Shown here piece after piece: positions 17,103 through 25,525 of a stretch of 64,000 nucleotides of DNA; position 1 is the stretch's first letter; the number at the start of each line of letters is the position of its first letter. The stretch spans positions 124,001 through 188,000 of the forward strand of contig NZ_SOMN01000003.1 of NCBI RefSeq assembly GCF_004564235.1, given 5' to 3'. This DNA is from Cohnella luojiensis (GTDB lineage: Bacteria > Bacillota > Bacilli > Paenibacillales > Paenibacillaceae). Both the position numbers and the translations under genes were made by a program. A model generated the notes under the pieces. The model made no database searches and was not told the DNA's origin. It saw only the letters and a program-made list of their open reading frames with translations.

Positions 17103-17114
17103 CGGGCTGTTTTC
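17084..17114 (+). terminator. Rho-independent terminator before the aro operon
   Basis: A 10-base stem: ACAGTCCGTC at 17084-17093 with GACGGGCTGT at 17101-17110 (one G-U), followed by TTTTC. It overlaps the end of the small gene. Confidence 0.75.
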
Positions 17115-17144
17115 TTGTCAAACGCTTTAACGCTGTACTATAAT
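17115..17144 (+). promoter_or_regulatory. Sigma-A promoter of the aro operon
   Basis: TTGTCA at 17115-17120 and a perfect TATAAT at 17139-17144, with an 18-base spacer, directly after the terminator and 46 bases before aroC. Confidence 0.75.
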
Positions 17145-17189
17145 GGTCAAAGATATTCACGGCTTTTGTGGCTAAAGGGGGAACCGGAG

Positions 17190-18359
17190 TTGAGTTTACG
17201 TTATTTGACAGCGGGAGAAACGCATGGACCGCAGCTTACGGCTATTATCGAGGGATTACCTAGTAACCTGGAGCTCGACTTCGAAGCTTTGAATTTTCAA
17301 TTGCAGCGTCGTCAGAAGGGCCATGGTCGGGGCCGGCGCATGCAGATCGAGACGGATACCGCGCAGATCGTCGGCGGAGTAAGGCATGGTCGCACGACGG
17401 GCGCACCGGTGGCGATTATTGTCGAGAACAAGGATTGGAAGCACTGGACATCCGTTATGAACGTTGAACCGATCGAAGGTAACGATGAGGCGAAACGCCG
17501 CGTATTCCGTCCTCGCCCCGGTCATGCGGACTTAAATGGCGGTTTGAAATATAATCTTAAGGATTTGCGCAACGTGCTTGAGCGGTCTAGCGCTCGCGAA
17601 ACCGCTGCCCGCGTAGCGGTGGGCGGGATCGCGCGTCAGCTGCTAGCTAAATTCGGCATAAAGGTAGCAGGGCATGTCGTATCGATTGGCGAAGTCGTGG
17701 CCGCGGCGCCTACCCTTCCGATCGACGAACTTATTGCGGTTACGGAAGAATCTCCGGTGAGAGTAGTAGATAAAGACGCGGAGCTAAAAATGATAGAGTT
17801 GATCGATCGCATGAAAGCGGAAGGCGATACGATCGGCGGAGTGGTCGAGTGCATCGTGACGGGATTGCCGGTCGGACTGGGAAGCCACGTTCAATGGGAT
17901 CGCAAGCTGGACGGTCGCATCGCCCAGGCGGTCGTTTCTATCAACGCGTTCAAAGGCGTCGAGGTAGGGATCGGTTTCGAGGCCGCTCGCATTCCCGGTT
18001 CTAAAGTGCATGATGAAATCTTGCATACGGCTGACAAGGGGTTCCACCGCGCATCCAACCGCGCTGGAGGATTCGAGGGCGGCATGACGACCGGCGAACC
18101 GATCGTCGTTCGCGGCGTCATGAAGCCGATTCCCACATTGTATAAGCCTTTGGCAAGCGTGGATATCGACACGAAGGAGCCTTTTACCGCTCAGGTCGAG
18201 CGTTCCGATGCATGCGCCGTACCGGCTGCTAGCGTTGTAATGGAGCATGTCGTTACATGGGAAGTAGCCAAAGCTTTCTTAGAAAAGTTCGGCGGGGATT
18301 CCATCGAGGAAATTCAAGCGAACCTGGATCATTACTTAAGTCAGGTTGAGGCTTACTAA
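17190..18359 (+). CDS. aroC: Chorismate synthase
   Basis: Last enzyme of the shikimate pathway: EPSP to chorismate, with reduced FMN. The 389-residue protein begins [25 protein letters not shown] and contains the signature [40 protein letters not shown] and later [19 protein letters not shown]. The start is TTG 17190, which gives the standard family N-terminus; longer starts upstream would begin inside the promoter region. It is named aroF in B. subtilis. aroB starts on the last base of its stop codon. Confidence 0.96.
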   Translation: MSLRYLTAGETHGPQLTAIIEGLPSNLELDFEALNFQLQRRQKGHGRGRRMQIETDTAQIVGGVRHGRTTGAPVAIIVENKDWKHWTSVMNVEPIEGNDEAKRRVFRPRPGHADLNGGLKYNLKDLRNVLERSSARETAARVAVGGIARQLLAKFGIKVAGHVVSIGEVVAAAPTLPIDELIAVTEESPVRVVDKDAELKMIELIDRMKAEGDTIGGVVECIVTGLPVGLGSHVQWDRKLDGRIAQAVVSINAFKGVEVGIGFEAARIPGSKVHDEILHTADKGFHRASNRAGGFEGGMTTGEPIVVRGVMKPIPTLYKPLASVDIDTKEPFTAQVERSDACAVPAASVVMEHVVTWEVAKAFLEKFGGDSIEEIQANLDHYLSQVEAY

Positions 18360-19465
18360 TGGCGGCCGGGACGAGGGAACTCAAGGTTGAACTAGGGGAA
18401 CGTTCCTATCCCATCTATATCGGTTCGGGTTTAATCGAGCAGGCCGGCGAGATTTTTAATCGACACGGGTTGCCGGTCAAGTCGCCGATTCTGCTCGTAA
18501 CCGATTCGTCGGTCGTTGACCTATACGCGGAAAAAGTAGAAGCGGCTCTAGCGTCGGCTGGGTACTCGGTAACGACGGCAGTCGTTCCCTCCGGCGAAGC
18601 CTCCAAGTGTCTAGAAGTGCTGGACGAGTTGGTCGGCGCGGCCTTGGAAGCGGGACTAGACCGCAAATCAACGGTTATCGCGCTCGGAGGAGGAGTAGTC
18701 GGAGATTTGGCGGGATTCGTTGCCGCTTCTTATATGAGAGGCGTTCGATTCGTGCAAATTCCGACGACGATCCAAGCGCATGACAGCAGCGTAGGCGGCA
18801 AGGTTGCGGTTAACCATAGGCTAGCCAAAAACATCATAGGCGCTTTCCATCAGCCCGAGTTCGTTTTATACGACTTGGATACGATCTTGAGCTTGCCGAT
18901 GCGCGAGGTTCGGGCGGGGCTCTCCGAGCTTGTGAAACAAGGCTTGCTGTGGGACGGAGATTTCGTGCATTGGTGCGACGAGCATGCGGAGCGGCTGCTT
19001 GCGCTAGATCCGGACGCACTCGGTTATGCTCTTTATGAAGGGTGTAACATAAAGGCCATAGTCGTCTCGAAGGACGAACGCGAGAATGATTTGCGCGCGA
19101 TCTTAAACTTGGGGCATACGATCGGTCATGCGCTTGAAGCCGTCGCGGGTTACGGCGAGTTGTTGCACGGGGAAGCGATCGCCATCGGAATGGTCGGCGC
19201 TGCGAGACTTGCCGTCAAATTCGGCTACGAAGAACGCATCGCTCAGGAAACGGAACGTCTTCATCTCAAATTCGGCCTCCCTGTTCGAATTCCAAGCCAC
19301 TTGGACACAGACGAGATCATGAGCGCGATGATGCACGACAAGAAATTTTCCGAGGGAAAAATGGTATTCGTCGTACCTACCGCAATCGGCAGCGTGGAAA
19401 TTCGCAATGACGTGCCTTCCTCATGGGTAAGGGAAATCGTGGATGGATTAAGAGAGGGGAATTGA
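18359..19465 (+). CDS. aroB: 3-dehydroquinate synthase
   Basis: Second enzyme of the shikimate pathway (DAHP to 3-dehydroquinate; NAD and a divalent metal). The 368-residue protein has VIALGGGVVGDLAGFVAASYMRGVRFVQIPTTI, DSSVGGKVAVNH, and the metal-binding histidines in LNLGHTIGHALEA and LHGEAIAIGMVGA. The start ATG overlaps the aroC stop (TAATG), so translation is coupled. Confidence 0.97.
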   Translation: MAAGTRELKVELGERSYPIYIGSGLIEQAGEIFNRHGLPVKSPILLVTDSSVVDLYAEKVEAALASAGYSVTTAVVPSGEASKCLEVLDELVGAALEAGLDRKSTVIALGGGVVGDLAGFVAASYMRGVRFVQIPTTIQAHDSSVGGKVAVNHRLAKNIIGAFHQPEFVLYDLDTILSLPMREVRAGLSELVKQGLLWDGDFVHWCDEHAERLLALDPDALGYALYEGCNIKAIVVSKDERENDLRAILNLGHTIGHALEAVAGYGELLHGEAIAIGMVGAARLAVKFGYEERIAQETERLHLKFGLPVRIPSHLDTDEIMSAMMHDKKFSEGKMVFVVPTAIGSVEIRNDVPSSWVREIVDGLREGN

Positions 19466-19470
19466 CAACT

Positions 19471-19839
19471 ATGAGCGTTAGGGGAATCCGCGGAGCCATA
19501 ACGGTTGAATTGAACGAAGAGGGCCCGATCTTGGATGCGACAATCGAGCTGCTGAACGGCATCGTAGAAGTGAATCATTTTACTCCCGAGGATATCGCCA
19601 GCGTATTCGTAACGGTAACTCAGGATTTGGACGCCACGTTCCCGGCTCGCGCTATTCGCCAGATGGACGGATGGGAGCTTGTGCCGCTCATGTGTTCTTT
19701 GGAAGTTCCGGTCAAGGGCAGCTTGGAGAAATGCATCCGTCTCATGGTACTCGTGAACACGGAAGCTTCCCAGAAGGAAATTCGCCACGTTTATCTGAAC
19801 AGAGCACAAGCTCTTCGTCCGGATTTAGCGGGGAAGTAA
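19471..19839 (+). CDS. aroH: Chorismate mutase (AroH type)
   Basis: Turns chorismate into prephenate at the branch to tyrosine and phenylalanine. The 122-residue protein is the monofunctional trimeric AroH class: MSVRGIRGAITVELNEEGPI with Arg7, DIASVFVTVTQDLDATFPARAIR with the catalytic Arg in ARAIRQM, and a later VNTEASQKEIRHVYLNRAQALRPDL. ATG 19471 lies about 10 bases after AGAGAGGGG. A minisatellite and terminator follow directly. Confidence 0.96.
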   Translation: MSVRGIRGAITVELNEEGPILDATIELLNGIVEVNHFTPEDIASVFVTVTQDLDATFPARAIRQMDGWELVPLMCSLEVPVKGSLEKCIRLMVLVNTEASQKEIRHVYLNRAQALRPDLAGK

Positions 19840-19878
19840 CACGGCGCGTACTGACTGTAGTCCAGCAGAACACCGCTC

Positions 19879-20030
19879 AACCCAGAACCAACCCAGCCAA
19901 CCCAGCACCAACCCAGCACCAACCCAGCACCAACCCAGCACCAACCCAGCACCAACCCAGCACCAACCCAGCACCAACCCAGCACCAACCCAGCACCAAC
20001 CCAGCACCAACCCAGCACCAACCCAGCGCC
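19879..20030. repeat. Minisatellite: 14 units of AACCCAGCACC
   Basis: Eleven-base units in tandem. Units 3 to 13, from 19899 to 20019, are identical. The first unit is AACCCAGAACC, the second is shortened to 9 bases, and the last is AACCCAGCGCC. Because 11 is not a multiple of 3, it reads through on all frames without a stop in some of them, but no start or RBS supports translation. It lies between the aroH stop and the terminator. Confidence 0.95.
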
Positions 20031-20073
20031 AGTCTTCTCTAATACAGCATTTATCGGTTCTCGCGTGAAGCAC

Positions 20074-20108
20074 ACGCCGTTTCTCTCTTCGGAGGGGCGG
20101 CGTTTTTT
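20074..20108 (+). terminator. Rho-independent terminator of the aro operon
   Basis: ACGCCG at 20074-20079 pairs with CGGCGT at 20098-20103; an inner stem closes on a TTCG loop; a T-run follows at 20103-20108. Confidence 0.8.
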
Positions 20109-20137
20109 GTTTTTAATTCAGTCAGGGAGGGATATTG

Positions 20138-20818
20138 ATGTCGATGTCGATATCGGTAGCGGAAAAGGAATATGCGGATTTGTTACAGGAACAAATTCGC
20201 GGAGCTTCGGGAATGAGATTGGAGAAGTTGCGAGAACAAAGCGAGGGGGAACGAATGCTGTTGGTGGATATTTTCTGGCCAGTACGCAGGTCGTTTAAAG
20301 GAATCACGCTGGAGAAAGAGATCACTACCCTCTCCGGGGTAAAAGCCTATGTCGATGCCGTGGATGAATCGTTCCGGTTTGGGTTGGAGGCAGAAGGTTA
20401 CGTGTCTCATGCGGAGAATATTACTCGACCACGTTTTGATTTCGAGAAACAAAGAGTTCGCTCAATGGGAGCTTTGCAATTGAGATTCGTCCCTTTCTCT
20501 TATGACGAAATGAACAAAAAACCGGATATGTGCAGGCGGGCATTGTATGAGTTATACGGCAGATATGGCGGGAATGCGGGCTCTGATAATTATCAGAAGC
20601 TGAATTTGTACGAGCGCGAGATTATCCGTTACGCGATATGGTTGAACCGCCCCATTCGGATGGCCGACTTGCGGGAGTGTTTGGGGAAAAGCAACGACTT
20701 CAGCACCAAAATGATAAAGCGAATGGTCGATAAGAGATTATTGCATCCGACCAACGCCGATAGACAAAGGCATCATGAATATGTGTTAGACAAGGACGCG
20801 AGTAAGTATCTTTGGTAG
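20138..20818 (+). CDS. Unrecognised protein: possible DUF559-like nuclease domain plus winged helix
   Basis: A 226-residue protein that interrupts the usual aroH-trpE junction. The middle part reads LEKEITTLSGVKAYVDAVDE, FGLEAEGYVSH, then ITRPRFDFEKQRVRSMG and LRFVPFSYDEM. This spacing (E...D...ExEG..H, RxRF..ER-like) resembles PD-(D/E)xK-type DUF559/Vsr-like endonuclease folds, a similarity I infer by eye only. The C-terminal part (LYEREIIRYAIWLNRPIRMADLRECLG, then KMIKRMVDKRLLHPT) looks like a winged helix. ATG 20138 follows CAGGGAGGG; a TTG at 20135 is less likely. No function is assigned. It should be checked by structure comparison. Confidence 0.65.
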   Translation: MSMSISVAEKEYADLLQEQIRGASGMRLEKLREQSEGERMLLVDIFWPVRRSFKGITLEKEITTLSGVKAYVDAVDESFRFGLEAEGYVSHAENITRPRFDFEKQRVRSMGALQLRFVPFSYDEMNKKPDMCRRALYELYGRYGGNAGSDNYQKLNLYEREIIRYAIWLNRPIRMADLRECLGKSNDFSTKMIKRMVDKRLLHPTNADRQRHHEYVLDKDASKYLW

Positions 20819-20862
20819 AATGTTATAAGTCGTTGAGAGCGGTGTTAAATGGAAATAGGTTA

Positions 20863-21030
20863 GTTTGGAGCTCTAAGCCGCTGCCAGCGGTCTAAGTTTG
20901 GAGCTCTAAGTCGCTGCCAGCAGTCTACATGGCGAAAATCAGGTTAGTTTGGAGCTCTAAGCCGCTGATAGCGGTCTAAACAGTAAAAATCCGATTGGTT
21001 TAGAGCTCTAAGCCGCTGACAGCGGTCTAA
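20863..21030. repeat. Four copies of a 33-base hairpin repeat upstream of the trp promoter
   Basis: Copies at 20863-20895, 20896-20927, 20947-20979 and 20998-21030. Each reads GTTTGGAGCTCTAAG followed by a small stem CCGCTG-nn-AGCGG and TCTAA. Copies 1 and 2 are adjacent; copies 2, 3 and 4 are each exactly 51 bases apart. Copy 4 carries TTTAGA in place of TTTGGA, giving an outer TTTAGA/TCTAAA pairing. Copy 2 has two compensating changes (TCGCTG...CAG). The 20819-21069 stretch holds nothing else that I see. Confidence 0.9.
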
Positions 21031-21069
21031 AATTGTTAGAGGGAATAAAGAGTAGTCAGTTAAAGTTAG

Positions 21070-21099
21070 TTGACGCTGACTGCTACGGAGTGCTATATT
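21070..21099 (+). promoter_or_regulatory. Sigma-A promoter of the trp operon
   Basis: TTGACG at 21070-21075 and TATATT at 21094-21099 with an 18-base spacer. The predicted transcript start is near 21106, so the GAG repeats and terminator lie in a leader of about 285 bases. Confidence 0.7.
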
Positions 21100-21159
21100 T
21101 AGTTACATATTATGCATCGCGGAACGGTCGGCCAGAGGGACGGCAACTTACGCGGATGC

Positions 21160-21187
21160 GAGTAGAGATGAGAAGAGATGAGCGGAG
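21160..21187 (+). promoter_or_regulatory. TRAP binding site in the trp leader with overlapping antiterminator
   Basis: Six GAG triplets begin at 21160, 21165, 21170, 21175, 21180 and 21185, each separated by exactly two bases (TA, AT, AA, AT, CG). This is the recognition pattern of the MtrB ring. The same segment 21174-21184 can pair with 21261-21271 (10 of 11 positions), which is the 5' arm of the terminator. Bound TRAP would therefore block the antiterminator and allow termination. B. subtilis has eleven repeats; only six contiguous ones are present here. Confidence 0.85.
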
Positions 21188-21263
21188 AATCCGTATCGTT
21201 TGCGCAGCATGGGCATTGCCGTGCAATCGCGATGAAGTCGGAGCCTAAACTTATCGATTACGC

Positions 21264-21292
21264 GCATCTCTGCCGAGCAGGGGTGCTTTTTT
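21264..21292 (+). terminator. trp attenuator terminator
   Basis: GCATCTCTGC at 21264-21273 pairs with GCAGGGGTGC at 21277-21286 (10 base pairs, two G-U) around a CGA loop, followed by six T (21287-21292). Its 5' arm is shared with the GAG-repeat antiterminator. It lies 99 bases before the trpE start. Confidence 0.9.
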
Positions 21293-21336
21293 AATGGTTA
21301 TTTTGGCCACTTTTCATCACCTGTCGAGCACGGAAA

Positions 21337-21345
21337 TGATAGAAT
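21337..21345 (+). promoter_or_regulatory. Possible secondary trpE promoter after the attenuator
   Basis: TGATAGAAT fits an extended -10 (TGn-TAGAAT). No convincing -35 is present. If active it would give trp transcripts that escape attenuation. Confidence 0.25.
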
Positions 21346-21391
21346 AGACGCTTCATGTGAGGATGAGTCGTCGACAAGGGAGAGATCAGCG

Positions 21392-22972
21392 ATGGATCAG
21401 CAGGAGCTGCAAGGAATCAAAGCAATGGCAGGGCAATATAACGTCATTCCGGTCGTCCGTAGATTGCTGGCGGATACGGAAACGCCGATTAGGGTGTTTC
21501 AGCATTTAAGCCGTGACAAGCGCGCATTTCTGCTGGAGAGCGTAGAAGGCGGCGTAAAATGGGCCCGGTATTCTTTTATCGGAACCGACCCGTTCCTCGT
21601 TCTGAAACTAAAGCAAAATCACCTAACCTTGGAACAGAACGGAAAGACAGAGTCCCACAAGACAACCGAGCCGTTGCAGCTCCTCCGCGAGAAACTTCGC
21701 TCCTATCGCAGTCCGGCGCTGCCCGAGCTTCCACCATTCACGGGCGGGGCGATCGGATTTTTCGGATACGACCTGTTGCAGTATTACGAGAAAAAGCTTC
21801 CGCCGCATCCTACGGACGATCTGAATATGGATGACATGCAATTCATGTTCTGCGACCGCATCATCGTTTTCGACCACTTTAAGCAGCAGGTGCTCGTCAT
21901 CGGCAACGTGCACGTTCCCGAAGGTGCGACTGACGCAAACATCGAATCCGCGTACAAGGAAACGTTAAACGCCATAGACGACACGATTCGTAGAATTCAG
22001 CAACCGATACCGGTTCAACCTTCGAGAGGAACGCCTCCGCAGGATCCGGATCTAGGAGAAATCTCGTCGAATCTAACAAAGCAGCAGTTTCTGGACAACG
22101 TCAACCAAGCGAAGGAATACATTCGCGCCGGCGATATTTTCCAAGTGGTGTTGTCGCAACGCTTCCATATCGAAACCGAAGTGGATCCTCTCCACGTTTA
22201 CCGCGTGCTTAGAACAATGAATCCTTCACCGTACATGTACGTGCTCAAGCTGGATGACGAGGTAGTGGTGGGGACTTCCCCCGAGTTGCTGGTCAAAGTG
22301 GATAACGGCAAGGTAGAAACCCGTCCGATCGCCGGCACGAGGCCGCGGGGGAAAACGCCCGAGGAAGACTTGGCGCTCGAGAAGGAACTGTTGGCGGACG
22401 AGAAGGAACGCGCGGAGCATGTCATGCTCGTCGATCTGGGCCGCAACGATCTGGGCAGGGTGTCTACCTTCGGCACGGTCAAGTGCGATAGCTACATGGA
22501 AATCGAGCGCTATTCCCACGTCATGCACATCGTATCGAACGTGACGGGACAATTGAGACCGGATAAAGACTTCTACGACGCGTTTCTTTCCTGTCTCCCG
22601 GCGGGGACGGTGTCAGGCGCGCCGAAGCTAAGGGCTATGGAAATCATTGCCGAGTTGGAAAACGAAGCAAGAGGCGCTTACGCCGGAGCCATAGGTTACC
22701 TGGGCTTCTCCGGAAATTTGAACACGTGCATTACGATTCGGACGATTATTTTCAAGCATGGCAAAGCCTACGTGCAAGCCGGAGCGGGAATCGTCTGGGA
22801 TTCCATACCCGAGAATGAGTACGAGGAAACGGTCAATAAAGCGAAGGGAATGCTCAAAGCGATCCGTTCCGCGGAAGCGGCTTTTCCGCCTGCAGGTTCC
22901 GCCAAGCGCAATGGCAATGAGTTCTCTGCCGTCCTAGCAGGAGACCGCCGCACGAATCTGGATTATGACTAA
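21392..22972 (+). CDS. trpE: Anthranilate synthase component I
   Basis: Aminates chorismate to anthranilate with the glutaminase subunit, the first step to tryptophan. The 526-residue protein has the feedback motif LLES in RAFLLESVEGG near residue 50, TGGAIGFFGYDLL, then the chorismate-binding domain: IFQVVLSQRF, VVGTSPELLVKV, RPIAGTRPRGKTPEED, DLGRNDLGRVS, SCLPAGTVSGAPKLRAMEII and GAIGYLGFSGNLNTCITIRT. No trpG lies in the operon, so the glutaminase subunit must come from elsewhere (as with pabA in B. subtilis). RBS AAGGGAGAG. Regulated by the TRAP leader in front. Confidence 0.97.
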   Translation: MDQQELQGIKAMAGQYNVIPVVRRLLADTETPIRVFQHLSRDKRAFLLESVEGGVKWARYSFIGTDPFLVLKLKQNHLTLEQNGKTESHKTTEPLQLLREKLRSYRSPALPELPPFTGGAIGFFGYDLLQYYEKKLPPHPTDDLNMDDMQFMFCDRIIVFDHFKQQVLVIGNVHVPEGATDANIESAYKETLNAIDDTIRRIQQPIPVQPSRGTPPQDPDLGEISSNLTKQQFLDNVNQAKEYIRAGDIFQVVLSQRFHIETEVDPLHVYRVLRTMNPSPYMYVLKLDDEVVVGTSPELLVKVDNGKVETRPIAGTRPRGKTPEEDLALEKELLADEKERAEHVMLVDLGRNDLGRVSTFGTVKCDSYMEIERYSHVMHIVSNVTGQLRPDKDFYDAFLSCLPAGTVSGAPKLRAMEIIAELENEARGAYAGAIGYLGFSGNLNTCITIRTIIFKHGKAYVQAGAGIVWDSIPENEYEETVNKAKGMLKAIRSAEAAFPPAGSAKRNGNEFSAVLAGDRRTNLDYD

Positions 22973-23002
22973 GGCGAATATAGGGAAGGGGAATCAGGCG
23001 AT

Positions 23003-24049
23003 ATGAGCACAACTCTCACGATAAGCCTGCCGCAAGCATTAGCCAAGATAATGAGCGGCGGCGATTTAACTCGCGATGAAGCTTACGGTACGATGACGAC
23101 GATCATGAAAGGCGAAGCAACGCCCGCTCAGATCGGCGGAACCGTTATCGCGCTTCGCTTGAAAGGCGAGACGGTAGACGAAATCACGGGTTTTGCGGAA
23201 GCGATGAGAGCTTTCTCCAACCATGTCGCCACGGAAAACCATGATCTTCTCGATACTTGCGGCACCGGCGGGTCCGGCATTCATAAATTCAATATTTCTA
23301 CGGTATCCGCGATTATCGCCGCCGCTGCGGGAGCAAGAGTAGCGAAGCATGGCAATCGCGCGATGTCCGGCAAGGCGGGAAGCGCAGACGTGTTGGAAGC
23401 GCTGGGAGTCAACATTAACCTCACCGCGGAACAAGCGGCAACCTGCCTCAAGAAAACGGGAATGTGCTTCATGTTCGCGCAATTGTATCATCCCGCTCTG
23501 AAGCATGCTGCCGCGCCAAGACGAGAATTAGGCGTTCGCACCATCTTTAATATGTTAGGCCCTCTCACCAACCCGGCTAACGCGGACCGCCAGCTTATCG
23601 GCTTATACGATCGGACTCGTACTGCGACAGTCGCGGAAGTGTTATCCCGGTTAGGCTTGAAAAAGGCGATGGTCGTGGGCAGCCATGACGGATTGGACGA
23701 GATTAGCATCTCGGCGCCTACCCAAGTTTCCGAGCTAAGGAACGGAGATGTTATCACCTATGACATCACGCCTGAACAATTAGGTCTGTCCACCGTATCC
23801 CTAGGAGAGGTGCAGGGCGGAGACGCGGCGGAGAACGCCGCAATCATACGCCGGATACTCGCCGGAGAGAAGAGTTCCTATCGTGACGTCGTGCTCGCTA
23901 ACGCCGGGGCATGCATCTATGTCGCGGGTCGCGCCGACTCGTTGCCGGAAGGCGTCAAGATCGCCGCGTCAACGATCGATTCCGGCCTTGCGGCGAATAA
24001 ATTGCAGCAATGGATTGCTGTGACGGGAGAAGTGAGCCATGTTTCTTGA
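23003..24049 (+). CDS. trpD: Anthranilate phosphoribosyltransferase
   Basis: Joins anthranilate to PRPP. The 348-residue protein has the PRPP-binding DTCGTGGSGIHKFNIST, KHGNRAMSGKAGSADVLEALG, and NMLGPLTNPANADRQLIG. RBS GGGAAGGGGAA before ATG 23003. It overlaps trpC by 11 bases. Confidence 0.97.
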   Translation: MSTTLTISLPQALAKIMSGGDLTRDEAYGTMTTIMKGEATPAQIGGTVIALRLKGETVDEITGFAEAMRAFSNHVATENHDLLDTCGTGGSGIHKFNISTVSAIIAAAAGARVAKHGNRAMSGKAGSADVLEALGVNINLTAEQAATCLKKTGMCFMFAQLYHPALKHAAAPRRELGVRTIFNMLGPLTNPANADRQLIGLYDRTRTATVAEVLSRLGLKKAMVVGSHDGLDEISISAPTQVSELRNGDVITYDITPEQLGLSTVSLGEVQGGDAAENAAIIRRILAGEKSSYRDVVLANAGACIYVAGRADSLPEGVKIAASTIDSGLAANKLQQWIAVTGEVSHVS

Positions 24050-24845
24050 TCGCATCGTCGCCACCAAGCACGAAGAAGTGCAGGAGCTTAAACAAACGTT
24101 ACACATCGGCCAAGCGGAACGAACGATCGCCGATCTCGCCCCATGCCGAGGCTTCGAACAAGCGCTGATTGGGCGCAACCGTCCGGTCGGGCTCATCGCG
24201 GAAGTGAAGAAAGCGAGTCCTTCCAAAGGCCTTATCCGTCCGGATTTCCATCCCGTCAGCCTAGCTCAAGCATATGAGCAAGCAGGAACGGACTGCATAT
24301 CCGTTCTGACGGATACGGATTATTTTCAGGGGAGCAATGAATACCTCAAGCAAATTCGCGAGCATGTTAATGCGCCTTTGCTGCGTAAAGACTTCACCAT
24401 TGACGAGCGCCAAATCTACGAAGCGCGACTCATCGGAGCAGACGCGATTCTGCTGATTGCCGCCATTCTGACTAAGATCCAGTTATCGACCTTTTATACG
24501 CTTGCTCGCGATCTGGGATTGGATGTGCTCGTTGAAGTTCACAATCGTCCTGAACTGGAGACCGTTCTAGACATTGGCAAGGCATCGCTGATCGGCGTCA
24601 ACAACCGGGATCTGAAAACTTTCGTAACGGACCTGAAAGTAACGGAAGAGCTGATCGCGCTTATGCCGAAAGGAATCGTCGCGGTCAGCGAAAGCGCGAT
24701 CGCTTCTACGGACGACGTGGCGTTCGTTCGCGAAGCTGGCGCGCAAGCGGTGTTGATCGGCGAGCACTTCATGCGCCAAGCGAACGTTCAGGACGCGGTC
24801 AACGAGCTTCTCGGACCGGTATCGAAAGAAGGCGCGACGAGATGA
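24039..24845 (+). CDS. trpC: Indole-3-glycerol phosphate synthase
   Basis: Ring closure and decarboxylation of CdRP to indoleglycerol phosphate. The 268-residue TIM barrel shows LIAEVKKASPSKGLIRPDF (catalytic Lys), LRKDFTIDERQIYEARLIGADAILLI, LVEVHNRPELE, LIGVNNRDLKTF and AVSESAIAS. It overlaps trpD by 11 bases and trpF by 4. Confidence 0.97.
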   Translation: MFLDRIVATKHEEVQELKQTLHIGQAERTIADLAPCRGFEQALIGRNRPVGLIAEVKKASPSKGLIRPDFHPVSLAQAYEQAGTDCISVLTDTDYFQGSNEYLKQIREHVNAPLLRKDFTIDERQIYEARLIGADAILLIAAILTKIQLSTFYTLARDLGLDVLVEVHNRPELETVLDIGKASLIGVNNRDLKTFVTDLKVTEELIALMPKGIVAVSESAIASTDDVAFVREAGAQAVLIGEHFMRQANVQDAVNELLGPVSKEGATR

Positions 24846-25525
24846 CGAGCGAGAAGCCGTCGATGGTGAAAATATGCGGAATCAAAGAAGAGGCGACTTT
24901 GCGGGGAATGAACGGGCTTCCGGTGGAGTACATCGGTTTCGTGTTCGCGAAAAGCCGTAGACAACTGACACCAATGCAAGCAGCCCAACTCCAAGCCGTT
25001 TCAAAGCAAATTCCGATGGCGGGCGGCAAGCCTCCTCTGACGGTCGGCGTGTTCGTCGACCCGACGATGGAGCAGCTTGCAGAGACGCTGTCAGACGTGC
25101 CTCTCGACGTCGTTCAGCTTCACGGCGAGGAAACGCCGGAGTTCAGCCGAGAGGTGCGCGAGCGCTTCCGGATTGACGTGTGGCGCGCGTTGCCAATATC
25201 CGAGGGATCAGAACCGACGAGTAAACAAAGCGGCGCAGATCGTCTCACAGCTTACAAGGACGCTGTATCTACCATCTTGCTCGACACGGCAGGCGGAGGA
25301 ACGGGAACAGCCTTTCGGTGGGACGTTATCCCATCCTATCAGGAGGCTGCCCGAAACAACGGCTTGCGATTATTCATCGCCGGCGGGCTGAATCCCGATA
25401 ACGCAGACGAGTTAATTACGACATACCTTCCCGACGGCGTCGATATCTCCAGCGGTGTGGAGACGGACGGGGTTAAGGATAATCATAAAATCGCCGCATT
25501 CGTAGAAAGGGTGAAAAGCTCATGA
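24842..25525 (+). CDS. trpF: Phosphoribosylanthranilate isomerase
   Basis: Amadori rearrangement of PRA to CdRP. The 227-residue TIM barrel has the catalytic Cys in [13 protein letters not shown] and Asp in [16 protein letters not shown], plus the phosphate-binding [14 protein letters not shown] and [11 protein letters not shown] 16-residue polar insert ([16 protein letters not shown]) is on the long side for the family. It is joined to both neighbours by 4-base overlaps. Confidence 0.95.
   Translation: MTSEKPSMVKICGIKEEATLRGMNGLPVEYIGFVFAKSRRQLTPMQAAQLQAVSKQIPMAGGKPPLTVGVFVDPTMEQLAETLSDVPLDVVQLHGEETPEFSREVRERFRIDVWRALPISEGSEPTSKQSGADRLTAYKDAVSTILLDTAGGGTGTAFRWDVIPSYQEAARNNGLRLFIAGGLNPDNADELITTYLPDGVDISSGVETDGVKDNHKIAAFVERVKSS

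Noticed and set aside
19671-20042. Open frames running through the minisatellite on both strands, with repeats such as NPAPTQHQPST or GAGLVLGWCWV
   Set aside because: The frames come only from the lack of stops in an 11-base repeat. The plus frame begins inside aroH in another frame, and no ribosome binding site is present.
20863-21030. A CRISPR array for the four 33-base repeats
   Set aside because: Copies 1 and 2 have no spacer between them, the other two gaps are only about 18-19 bases, the repeats vary, and no cas gene is near.
21033-21248. A 71-codon frame over the trp leader that could be read as a leader peptide
   Set aside because: It starts before the predicted promoter, has no RBS, is not rich in tryptophan, and is explained by the TRAP repeats.
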